A DNA stretch of 64,000 nucleotides, taken from JANMDU01 sp031375105 (GTDB lineage Bacteria > Pseudomonadota > Gammaproteobacteria > Burkholderiales > Burkholderiaceae_C). The position numbers were made by a program, and so were the translations under genes. Of this stretch, positions 56,985 to 64,000 are shown one piece after another. Numbering within the stretch: the first letter of the stretch is position 1; the number at the start of each line of letters is the position of its first letter. The DNA is taken from contig JANMHJ010000001.1 in NCBI GenBank assembly GCA_031375105.1, positions 1 through 64,000 on the forward strand, read 5' to 3'. The notes beneath the pieces were generated by a model. The model did no database searches and was not told the DNA's origin. It saw only the letters and a program-made list of their open reading frames with translations.

Positions 56985-57031
56985 TCCGGTGCGCGAAAGA
57001 CGCGAAAGTTACGCGTCTTTCGCGTACCGGA
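56985..57031. terminator. strong intergenic hairpin
   Basis: A 20-bp stem with one G-U pair (56985-57004 and 57012-57031) and a 7-base loop, built on CGCGAAAGACGCG. A T5 run follows on the plus strand, none on the minus. On the operon (minus) strand it lies between the lyase gene and the CoA-transferase start, where it may attenuate or protect the message. Confidence 0.65.
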
Positions 57032-57041
57032 AGTTTTTCTT

Positions 57042-57989
57042 CTAACTCCCAGCATATACAAACCCCATTGGGAGCCCAGCCTCAGCCGTCATGCCATACA
57101 AGGGCTCACCCGGCAACCCGATTTTCAAGGGCTCACGCGCCGCCAAAAGCAAAGAAATATCAATGCCCGTGCGTAGCCCCATGGCTTCAAACATCATCAC
57201 CAAATCCTCCGTCACCACATTGCCCGAAGCCCCCGGCGCATGTGGGCAGCCACCCAAGCCCGCCAGCGAAGAATCAAAAGCGCGGATGCCTTCTTCATAA
57301 GCCGCCAAGCAATTGGCAATACCCAGCCCTCGCGTGTTGTGCATGTGCGCTGCGCCCACGCGCTCCCGGCCAACTGCTGCGAACGCTTTACGAAACAAGC
57401 GGCGCACCTGCGCGGGATTGGCCATGCCCGTCGTGTCTGCCAAACCGGTCTCGTTCGCGCCCGCTTCAATCACGTCATGCACGAGAGAAATCACGTCATC
57501 TTCCGGCACGACACCTTGCAGCGTGCAGCCAAAGGCCACGCTGATGCCGGCTTCGATTTGCACGCTGGGCGCGATCTCGTTGCGCAGCGCCACCACATTG
57601 CGCACGTTCTCCACCATCTGCTCGCGCGTCATCCGCACATTGGCCAATGAGTGCGCCTCAGAGGCAGAGCAAGGCAGCGTGATTTTGTGTACGCCAGCGC
57701 GCATCGCAGCTTCTGCGCCTTTTAAATTCGGCACCAGCGCCACCACCTGCAATCCCGGCAATGTGAGCGCGTGCGCTACGATTTCTACCGCATCGGCGAG
57801 CTGCGGCATCAGCTTGGCAGGAACGAAGGAAGTCACTTCAATCTCGCGCAGCCCCGCCACATGCAGCGCAGTCAGCCAGCGCTTTTTATCTTCCGTGGGC
57901 ATGGTGCGAGCAATCGATTGCAAGCCATCGCGCGGGCCGACTTCGCAGATGTGGATGTCTGGGGCCAAGGTGTTGCTGTGGGTGTTCAT
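57042..57989 (-). CDS. hydroxymethylglutaryl-CoA lyase-family protein
   Basis: A TIM-barrel HMGL-like lyase of 315 residues that cleaves 3-hydroxy-3-methylglutaryl-CoA or a related hydroxyacyl-CoA. Signatures are EVGPRDGLQSIARTMPTEDK (Arg and Asp of the metal site), EVTSFVPAKLMPQLAD, ADTTGMANPAQV, HMHNTRGLGIANCLAAYEEG (the His-x-His ligands) and GLGGCPHAPGASGNVVTED (catalytic Cys). With the CoA-transferase it could serve leucine, itaconate or citramalate breakdown. The ATG at 57989 opens MNTHSNTLAPDIHICEVGPR. Confidence 0.9.
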   Translation of the reverse strand: MNTHSNTLAPDIHICEVGPRDGLQSIARTMPTEDKKRWLTALHVAGLREIEVTSFVPAKLMPQLADAVEIVAHALTLPGLQVVALVPNLKGAEAAMRAGVHKITLPCSASEAHSLANVRMTREQMVENVRNVVALRNEIAPSVQIEAGISVAFGCTLQGVVPEDDVISLVHDVIEAGANETGLADTTGMANPAQVRRLFRKAFAAVGRERVGAAHMHNTRGLGIANCLAAYEEGIRAFDSSLAGLGGCPHAPGASGNVVTEDLVMMFEAMGLRTGIDISLLLAAREPLKIGLPGEPLYGMTAEAGLPMGFVYAGS

Positions 57990-58113
57990 GCGCCTATTGT
58001 CCTGCGCGGCTACACGCTTGAGCCATCGCCAACCACGATGGCTGATCACCTTGTTGGCGAAATGCTTGGGGTTTTTAAGTTGGCTTGAATACGCTTTGCC
58101 TTGGTGACAAACC

Positions 58114-58323
58114 ATGAAAACCATAGCATTGATTCGCAAACGCGGCTACCACGCCGCCGAAGTCGCTGGCATCAGCGCCCCCGTGTTTAAAACCGAAGCG
58201 GGGCAGCAGCACTTGGTAGGCGCACTCGTGCTCACCATGCCCGCTGGCCGCTACCGCGAAGCCTATATCCCCAGCGTCGTGCAAATGGCGCAGCGCCTGA
58301 GTATGAGCTTGGGCGCGGGCTAG
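58114..58323 (+). pseudogene. C-terminal fragment of an IclR-family regulator
   Basis: A 69-residue frame reads TIALIRKRGYHAAEVAGISAPVF then VVGALVLTMP-like VGALVLTMPAGRYREAYIPS and MAQRLSMSLGAG. This is the end of an IclR effector domain; the DNA-binding half and most of the effector domain are missing. It is divergent from the lyase operon, so it is probably what remains of that operon's regulator. Confidence 0.65.
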
Positions 58324-58465
58324 CTGAGTGGTCAGATGATGGTGATTGCATCGGTGGATGGGAATCCCCGGCTGCCGGAGCTTAGGGTTTTCCGCTTATG
58401 TGCGCTGGCGCACAGACTAGCGCTCTGAAGAAGGTGACTATCAGCGGTCTTTTTAAAGGCTGCCA

Positions 58466-59062
58466 ATGATCCTAAAACGTCTCAAATCAGCCACCCATTC
58501 GCGTCACGTCGATTTGGAGCGGCAGCTACCCCTGCTCGAACCTGGCTTTTCGCGTCCAGCGTACCGTCAGTTGGCGCGCAGGTTCTATGGCTACTACGCT
58601 CCGTTAGAGTCCCAGTTGATGGCGCTTCCTTGGTGGGACAGCATTGGTTTTACCTACCTGCAGCGGCAAAAAACACCGCATTTGGTGCAAGACTTGACCG
58701 CCTTGGGTGATACCACCGAGACTTTGGCCACACTCCCACGCTGTCGCAATTTACCCGCTACTGACAAGCTGGCTCATCTGTTAGGTTGCCTTTACGTCAT
58801 AGAGGGGGCCACCTTGGGCGGGCAGATCATCACCAAACACCTGCAAACCAATTTGGGCGTGACACCCATCAGCGGGGGTGCATTTTTTCATGGCTATGGT
58901 GCCTACACGGGATCGAACTGGCTCGCGTTTGGCAAGATGCTGATGACACACGCGGAGGGCACTGGCAACGGGGACGACATCATCGACAGCGCCAACCAAA
59001 CATTCGCCACACTTGACCAGTGGCTGTTTCCAACAACACAGGTCAAAGCGACTTGCCAATGA
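58466..59062 (+). CDS. bphO: heme oxygenase (biliverdin-forming)
   Basis: Cleaves heme to biliverdin, the chromophore of the phytochrome encoded next. It is 198 residues. The proximal His lies in LKSATHSRHVDLERQLPLL, and the distal helix is LAHLLGCLYVIEGATLGGQII with the Gly-rich kink. FFHGYGAYTGSNWLAFG follows, typical of BphO/HmuO-type enzymes. Its stop overlaps the phytochrome start (ATGA), as in other bphO-bphP operons. Confidence 0.93.
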   Translation: MILKRLKSATHSRHVDLERQLPLLEPGFSRPAYRQLARRFYGYYAPLESQLMALPWWDSIGFTYLQRQKTPHLVQDLTALGDTTETLATLPRCRNLPATDKLAHLLGCLYVIEGATLGGQIITKHLQTNLGVTPISGGAFFHGYGAYTGSNWLAFGKMLMTHAEGTGNGDDIIDSANQTFATLDQWLFPTTQVKATCQ

Positions 59063-61413
59063 CAAATACATCACCAGAGTCTTCGCAGTTGCCGTGGGCT
59101 GATAGCCCCTACAGTACCAAGCGCCACGGCCTGAGCTTGACCAACTGCGCCAGCGAGCCGGTGCAAACGCCGGGCTGCATACAAGCGCACGGTGCTCTGC
59201 TGGTGCTGCGCTTGGCGGATTTGACCATTTTGCAGGCCAGTGAGAACACCGCGCAGTATCTGGGCAAGAGCCCGGCTGACTTACTGGGTCAAAATGTTGC
59301 CACCGTGCTAGGTGCAAGCGGCGTGGCGCGCTTGCGTGAGATGCTGCAGCGCGAGCAGCTAGAGTCAAGTAGTTTGTATGCGTTCACTATGCCGCCGCAG
59401 GCTGGCATCACCGCACTAGACCTGTGTGTTCACACCACTGAGGGCGTCGTGGTAGCAGAATTTGAACCCACAGGCAGAAGCAGCGAGCCCAAAAACAACG
59501 ATATTTTTTCCTTGGTGAAAACCGCGATCAGTCGGATACAAACCTCTGGCAGCCTGCGGGATTTTTGCCAAAACGTGGCGCGTGAAGTGCGAGGAATGAC
59601 CGGCCTAGACCGGGTGATGGTGTACCGTTTTCATGCCGATCAGCATGGTGAGGTGTATGCCGAAAGTAAGCGCGACGACTTGCCTGCATGGCTAGGTTTG
59701 CACTACCCCGAGAGCGATATTCCCCAGCCCACACGCGATATTTTCAAGCGCATTTGGATCCGGCCGCTGCCCAATGCAGCAGGGCCACTGGTAGAAATGG
59801 TGCCTCTGGCCAACCCCGACACAGGCAAACCGCTGAACATGACCCACTGCGCGCTGCGGGGTGCCTCCGTCATGTACACCGAATACTTGGCAAATATGGG
59901 CGTAGCCGCCTCGCTGACCATGCCCATTCTGGTGGATGGCGAGCTATGGGGCTTGATCGCTTGTCACCACCACAAGCCTACCCATTTCAGCCACCAAGTG
60001 CGTTCGGCCTGTGAGCTGCTGGCGCAGGTGGCGTCGCTGCAACTCAAATCGGCAGAGCAAAACGAACAGCTGAGCTACCGACTGCAGCTAGACGAAGTAC
60101 ACCAGCAGCTGGTTCGCAAGGCGGCTTTGGAAGGCGATTTGATGGCGCTGTCAGACAGCCAGCCTTCTTTGTTGGACGCGATGGATGCCGAAGGGGCGGC
60201 GCTCTACCACCTGGATCGCTGGTGGTGCGCGGGGAAAACACCCACCGAGGCACAGCTCAACGCGCTGACAGCCTGGCTTGATCAACGCCCGGAGTTTGAT
60301 GCCAGCATCCGTCCGGTTTTTGTGACCGATACACTTGCCAGTCTGTATCCCGCTGGCGCAGAAATAGCAGATGTTGCCAGTGGTGTCTTGGCAGTGCGCG
60401 TCTCGCGCCTTCGCAAAGACCTTATCCTGTGGTTCCGGCCTGAGACTATTCAAACCGTGCAGTGGGCGGGCAACCCAAATGACAAGCCTCTGGTACCAGG
60501 GCCGCATGGGCAGCGCCTGAGTCCGCGAGGCTCTTTTGCACTGTTTGTGGAGTCGGTCAAGCAGCGCTCACTGCCTTGGTCACCGATGGAGGTGGAGTCT
60601 GCTCTGCGCCTGCAGCTGCTCATCATGGAAATCGTCGTTAGCCGTGCAGAGCGGCTGGCAGAAGTGAACTTAGACCTGACGCGCAGCAACGAGGAACTGG
60701 ATGCTTTTGCTTATGTGGCCTCTCACGACCTGAAGGAGCCGCTGCGGGGTATTCACCGCTACGCACACCTGCTGTTAGAGAGCAGCATGACGGAAGATGT
60801 CGAAAACCGAAAACGCATTCAAGGTCTCATGCAACTGACCGAACGAATGGACAGCCTGCTGGAGTCCCTGCTTCATTTCTCCAGAGTGGGGCGAACAAAT
60901 CTAGAACTTCAAGCAGTAGACTTAAACGAAGTTGTTGCAGAGGCGCTGGAAATGATCGGCGTGCGCCGCTCAGAGAATTCATGCCATATTGATATCGCCC
61001 GCCCGTTGCCGACCGTCATGTGTGATCGTGTGCGTGCGCGGGAGATTTTCAGCAATTTGCTGAGCAACGCCATGAAATATACGGGGCAAATTTGCCCACA
61101 TATCGAGATAGGTTACCTTGCGCCCTATGAGCAGTGTGCAATTTTGTCGAAAAAAATTGAAGGCGAAAGGCACATCATTTTTTATGTGCGCGATGATGGC
61201 ATCGGGATTGCGCCACAGCATTTTGACCAAATCTTTCGGATGTTCAAGCGGCTGCATGGCCGAGACGAATTTGGCGGGGGTGTGGGCGCAGGTTTGACCA
61301 TCGTTGAAAAGCTGGTGCAACGCCATGGGGGTGATGTGTGGGTGGAATCAAGAGAAGGCGCTGGCAGCACCTTTTACTTTACGCTGCCTCAGTGTGAAGA
61401 GAGCAAAATATGA
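59059..61413 (+). CDS. bphP: bacteriophytochrome histidine kinase
   Basis: A red/far-red light sensor kinase of 784 residues: PAS, GAF, PHY, then HisKA and HATPase. The biliverdin-linking Cys30 is in LTNCASEPVQTPGCIQAHGA. The GAF motif PESDIPQPTRDIF has its Asp at 220. The PHY tongue motif PRGSF is at 489-493. The phospho-acceptor is His556 (ASHDLKEPLRGI), and N and G boxes are NLLSNAMKYTG and DDGIGIAP. It is complete and should be photoactive. It is the second gene of an operon with four-base overlaps on both sides. Confidence 0.95.
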   Translation: MTNTSPESSQLPWADSPYSTKRHGLSLTNCASEPVQTPGCIQAHGALLVLRLADLTILQASENTAQYLGKSPADLLGQNVATVLGASGVARLREMLQREQLESSSLYAFTMPPQAGITALDLCVHTTEGVVVAEFEPTGRSSEPKNNDIFSLVKTAISRIQTSGSLRDFCQNVAREVRGMTGLDRVMVYRFHADQHGEVYAESKRDDLPAWLGLHYPESDIPQPTRDIFKRIWIRPLPNAAGPLVEMVPLANPDTGKPLNMTHCALRGASVMYTEYLANMGVAASLTMPILVDGELWGLIACHHHKPTHFSHQVRSACELLAQVASLQLKSAEQNEQLSYRLQLDEVHQQLVRKAALEGDLMALSDSQPSLLDAMDAEGAALYHLDRWWCAGKTPTEAQLNALTAWLDQRPEFDASIRPVFVTDTLASLYPAGAEIADVASGVLAVRVSRLRKDLILWFRPETIQTVQWAGNPNDKPLVPGPHGQRLSPRGSFALFVESVKQRSLPWSPMEVESALRLQLLIMEIVVSRAERLAEVNLDLTRSNEELDAFAYVASHDLKEPLRGIHRYAHLLLESSMTEDVENRKRIQGLMQLTERMDSLLESLLHFSRVGRTNLELQAVDLNEVVAEALEMIGVRRSENSCHIDIARPLPTVMCDRVRAREIFSNLLSNAMKYTGQICPHIEIGYLAPYEQCAILSKKIEGERHIIFYVRDDGIGIAPQHFDQIFRMFKRLHGRDEFGGGVGAGLTIVEKLVQRHGGDVWVESREGAGSTFYFTLPQCEESKI

Positions 61414-61853
61414 TGCATATGCGCCATATTTTGGTGGTGGAGGACCTGGATGAAGATTATCAAACCATCCTGGATGCCGCCAAGCACTGCGAGGTGCCCA
61501 ACAGTATGACCCGTGCGACATCAGGAGACGCTTGCTTGCAGCAGTTGCGTGAGCTGGCAGACCGGCACCAGAGCCTCCCTGCCATGGTGCTGCTAGACCT
61601 GAACACCCCGCAAGGCGATGGCAGAGAAGCCTTGATTCAGATCAAACAAGATGCGCGCTTGCGTGCTATTCCTCTGGTGGTGCTCAGCGGATCGGCCAAT
61701 CCACGCGATCTGGATTTTTGCTACGCTAACGGCGTGAACGCCTATCACGTCAAGCCAGTGAACCATACATTGCACCTGCGTGTATTGCAGCAGATATTTG
61801 GCTATTGGCTGGGCAGCGTAGTGCCCCCTTTTGAAGCGATACACACACCATGA
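61410..61853 (+). CDS. single-domain response regulator (Rcp1-like)
   Basis: A 147-residue receiver domain only: acidic pocket ED-L-D-ED near residues 11-16, phospho-acceptor Asp63 in VLLDLNTPQGDG, the Ser in VVLSGSANP and Lys in AYHVKPVNH. The long alpha4-side LNTPxxDG pattern is typical of phytochrome-linked Rcp1-type regulators. It overlaps both neighbours by ATGA and is the likely first phosphate acceptor of the phytochrome. Confidence 0.93.
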   Translation: MMHMRHILVVEDLDEDYQTILDAAKHCEVPNSMTRATSGDACLQQLRELADRHQSLPAMVLLDLNTPQGDGREALIQIKQDARLRAIPLVVLSGSANPRDLDFCYANGVNAYHVKPVNHTLHLRVLQQIFGYWLGSVVPPFEAIHTP

Positions 61854-64000
61854 CCGATACGCCTTGGCATATTTTGATCATCGACGACAACCCGCACGAC
61901 ACAGCCGACATGCGGCAGATGCTGCTGCGCGGCTCAGGACGCCGCTATGTATTTGATGAGGCGGAGCTGGGCAGTACAGGGCTAAAGGCCATCCGGGAAA
62001 AGCAAGGCAGGCCGTACGATTGCATCCTGCTGGACTACTATCTGCCCGACATGGATGCGCACGCTGTATTGGCAGCCATGGGCGGGCAGGAGGGCCTAGG
62101 CCTGGTACCTGTGGTGGTCATTACCGGCGCAGACCACCACGACGGCCCGACCTTGCTACGCGCTGGAGCGCAAGATTTTATTGGCAAAAAAAATTGCGCG
62201 CCAGACAGCCTGACACGTGCCATAGAAAATGCGGTAGAGCGCTTTGCCTTGCTGGCCGCGCACACACAAATCAAGCAGGCGCTACGGGCCAGTGAAGCGA
62301 AGCTGCATCTGGGTAATAGCGTGGCAGGCCTTGGACTGGGCACCATGAACTACCTGAAAAATACCATCACACTGGATGACGCTGCGGCCACGCTGCTGGC
62401 GCTGCCAAGCCATACGCCCATACCTCGCAGCCAAGTGCATGCCCGCTTTCATCCAGATGACTGCGCCGAGATATTCAGCAAGATGGAAAAATTGCTTGAC
62501 CCATCTGGCGACGGGTTCATGGCCATCGACCACCGCGCCATTCGGCCCGATGGCGCTGTCGTCTGGCTGAGCGCACGCAAGCAAATTGAATTTTCACTGC
62601 CCTCTGAGGGAACGCCACACCCCACCACGGGTTTACTCGCGCTGCTGGACATTACCGAGCGCAAGCAGGCAGAAGAAGTGCTGCGCAAATCTGAGGAACG
62701 CTACCGCACACTGTTCAACTCTATCGACGAAGGCTACTGCATTGTGCAGATGCTGTTTGATGCGCAAAACCGACCGGTAGACTACCGGTTTTTAGAGACG
62801 AGCAAATCGTTCCAGCGGCAAACTGGGTTTGTCGATGCACAAAACAAAACCATCCGCGAGTTGGCACCCGACATAGAGCCCCATTGGATAGAGGCTTTTG
62901 GCAAGGTGGCATTGACGGGGGAAGCGGTTCGTTTTGAAGAATACTCACCCTCATTAGAGCGTTGGTACGACGTGTATGCTTTTCGTTTCGATGGACCAGA
63001 GAATCACCAAGTCGCCCTGTTGTTTAACGATATCTCCAAGCGTAAGAAAGTCGAATTTAAACTCCAAGAAGCCATGGCTGCTGCGGACAAAGCCAATCAG
63101 GCCAAGACGGAGTTTTTGGCCAATATGAGCCACGAACTGCGCACGCCATTGAACGCCATTTTGGGCTTTGCCCAGTTGATAGAAGCTGGCACGCCGCCAC
63201 CGACTGCCAAGCAAAAACAAAGTTTGACGCATATTGTCAAAGCGGGCTGGTACCTGCTGGGCTTGATCAACGAGACGCTGGATTTGGCCGCTATTGAATC
63301 GGGTTCGCTGCCGATGGCGTCCGAGGTGTTGGCTTTAACGGGGGTGATGCGTGAATGCGAAGCCATGATAGAGCCGCTGGCAGAGCAGCGCAGCATCAGC
63401 ATCACCTTTCCAGAGTTTGAAACGCCTTGTTATGTTCATGCTGACAGAGTCAGGGTGAAGCAGATTTTGATCAATCTGTTGTCCAACGCCGTGAAATACA
63501 ACCGTGTGGGTGGCACTATCCATATCACCTGTGTGACCCAATCGTCTGGCACTGTGCGCATCAGCGTGCAGGACACAGGCGACGGCCTGTCTACAGAGCA
63601 AATACAAGAGCTTTTTATGCCCTTCAAGCGCTTGGGTGACGATACCAACGCAGTGCAAGGCACGGGCATAGGCTTGGCGATGTGCAAGCGCCTGACCGAG
63701 TTGATGGACGGCAAGATAGGTGTGCACAGCACGGTGGGCGTGGGCAGCGAGTTTTGGATAGAACTTACTGAGGCGATGGCACCCCTAGAGCCCCTAGAGC
63801 CCCTAGAGCCCCTAGATAAAATTTTACCCTCTGGGGCGGTACGCCATACCGTGTTGCATGTGGATGACAACCCTGCCAGTTTGGAGTTGGTAGAGCACTT
63901 GCTGGCGAAACGCACGGACCATCGGGTCATCGGTGCCACACACGGTGGCCTGGGTATTGAATTTGCCAGAGCGCACCAGCCAGCAGTGATACTGATGGAC
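61850..64000 (+). CDS. hybrid sensor histidine kinase (runs past window end)
   Basis: At least 717 codons, open at the window edge. An N-terminal receiver (Asp62 in ILLDYYLPDMD) is followed by two PAS-like regions (ALLDITERKQAEEVLRKSEE marks the boundary), then HisKA with His428 (FLANMSHELRTPLNAILGF) and HATPase (NLLSNAVKYN, TGDGLS, GTGIGLAMCKRL). A Pro-Leu-Glu repeat linker (63782-63817) leads to a second receiver (VLHVDDNPASLELV) cut off at its phospho-acceptor Asp. It starts on the response-regulator stop (ATGA), so it probably extends the phytochrome phosphorelay. Confidence 0.92.
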   Translation, partial: MTDTPWHILIIDDNPHDTADMRQMLLRGSGRRYVFDEAELGSTGLKAIREKQGRPYDCILLDYYLPDMDAHAVLAAMGGQEGLGLVPVVVITGADHHDGPTLLRAGAQDFIGKKNCAPDSLTRAIENAVERFALLAAHTQIKQALRASEAKLHLGNSVAGLGLGTMNYLKNTITLDDAAATLLALPSHTPIPRSQVHARFHPDDCAEIFSKMEKLLDPSGDGFMAIDHRAIRPDGAVVWLSARKQIEFSLPSEGTPHPTTGLLALLDITERKQAEEVLRKSEERYRTLFNSIDEGYCIVQMLFDAQNRPVDYRFLETSKSFQRQTGFVDAQNKTIRELAPDIEPHWIEAFGKVALTGEAVRFEEYSPSLERWYDVYAFRFDGPENHQVALLFNDISKRKKVEFKLQEAMAAADKANQAKTEFLANMSHELRTPLNAILGFAQLIEAGTPPPTAKQKQSLTHIVKAGWYLLGLINETLDLAAIESGSLPMASEVLALTGVMRECEAMIEPLAEQRSISITFPEFETPCYVHADRVRVKQILINLLSNAVKYNRVGGTIHITCVTQSSGTVRISVQDTGDGLSTEQIQELFMPFKRLGDDTNAVQGTGIGLAMCKRLTELMDGKIGVHSTVGVGSEFWIELTEAMAPLEPLEPLEPLDKILPSGAVRHTVLHVDDNPASLELVEHLLAKRTDHRVIGATHGGLGIEFARAHQPAVILMD
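63782..63817 (+). repeat. 9-bp tandem repeat, four units
   Basis: Three exact units of CCCCTAGAG and a fourth ending in T encode Pro-Leu-Glu three times and Pro-Leu-Asp. It sits in the linker between the kinase and the second receiver, in frame. Confidence 0.9.

Noticed and set aside
1..64000. CRISPR arrays, rRNA genes, riboswitches
   Set aside because: No regularly spaced direct repeats, no rRNA-like sequence and no recognisable riboswitch core were seen when reading the intergenic regions.

Overview
The window is chromosomal DNA of a betaproteobacterium, most likely a Comamonadaceae-type Burkholderiales. The basis is the S10 ribosomal-protein cluster with a basic C-terminal extension on S3, several Bug/TTT tripartite-type receptors, the MCE transport operon, the type-2 PyrF and the paired DUF1800/DUF1501 genes. 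No rRNA, intact tRNA or CRISPR array was found.

Layout: 0-5.1 kb is accessory: an IS630-type element, a small 11-residue-repeat protein, an unknown membrane protein and an AbiEi/AbiEii toxin-antitoxin pair. 5.2-9.5 kb is an MCE/Mla-like lipid ABC operon ending in a cyclic-nucleotide-binding protein. 9.6-14 kb holds a LysR regulator, mmsA and a GMC oxidoreductase. 14.2-21.3 kb holds a degenerate GGDEF protein, a LysR, purB, a fasciclin protein, an ArgP-like regulator and a D-amino-acid dehydrogenase. 22-29.9 kb runs wHTH-TPR regulator, BLUF photoreceptor, MmeI-like type IIL restriction-modification enzyme, RloA/RloB and DUF3025. 30-35.6 kb has htpX, pyrF and the DUF1800/DUF1501 pair. 35.7-39.2 kb is a glycolate oxidase operon (glcE-lrgA-lrgB-glcF) with LrgAB inserted, probably as the substrate transporter. 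39.3-44.8 kb has an aromatic-acid-like catabolic operon (amidohydrolase, TTT receptor, flavin monooxygenase) and a sugar-lactone operon with a dead SDR gene. 44.9-54.3 kb has peroxiredoxin, the S10 r-protein cluster with a clear promoter, dacC, a hydrolase, a 2Fe-2S protein, VanZ and HemJ. 54.7-58 kb is a TTT receptor/CoA-transferase/HMG-CoA-lyase-like cluster with a truncated IclR gene beside it. 58.5-64 kb is a phytochrome operon: heme oxygenase, bacteriophytochrome, response regulator and a hybrid kinase that runs off the window.

The most unusual signal is a dispersed palindromic repeat of about 45-55 bp. I find 16 copies between 6.4 and 55.8 kb. About eleven lie inside or at the edge of protein genes without breaking the frame. 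They add peptides to a GMC oxidoreductase, two LysR proteins, DadA, the restriction enzyme (twice), GlcE, a DUF3025 protein and a lipoprotein. One supplies the start codon and first half of the DacC signal peptide, and others supply stop codons. Eight of the ten coding copies that can be compared use one preferred frame per orientation. The nearest known precedent is the Rickettsia palindromic elements; the identity and mobility of this family are inferred here from sequence alone.
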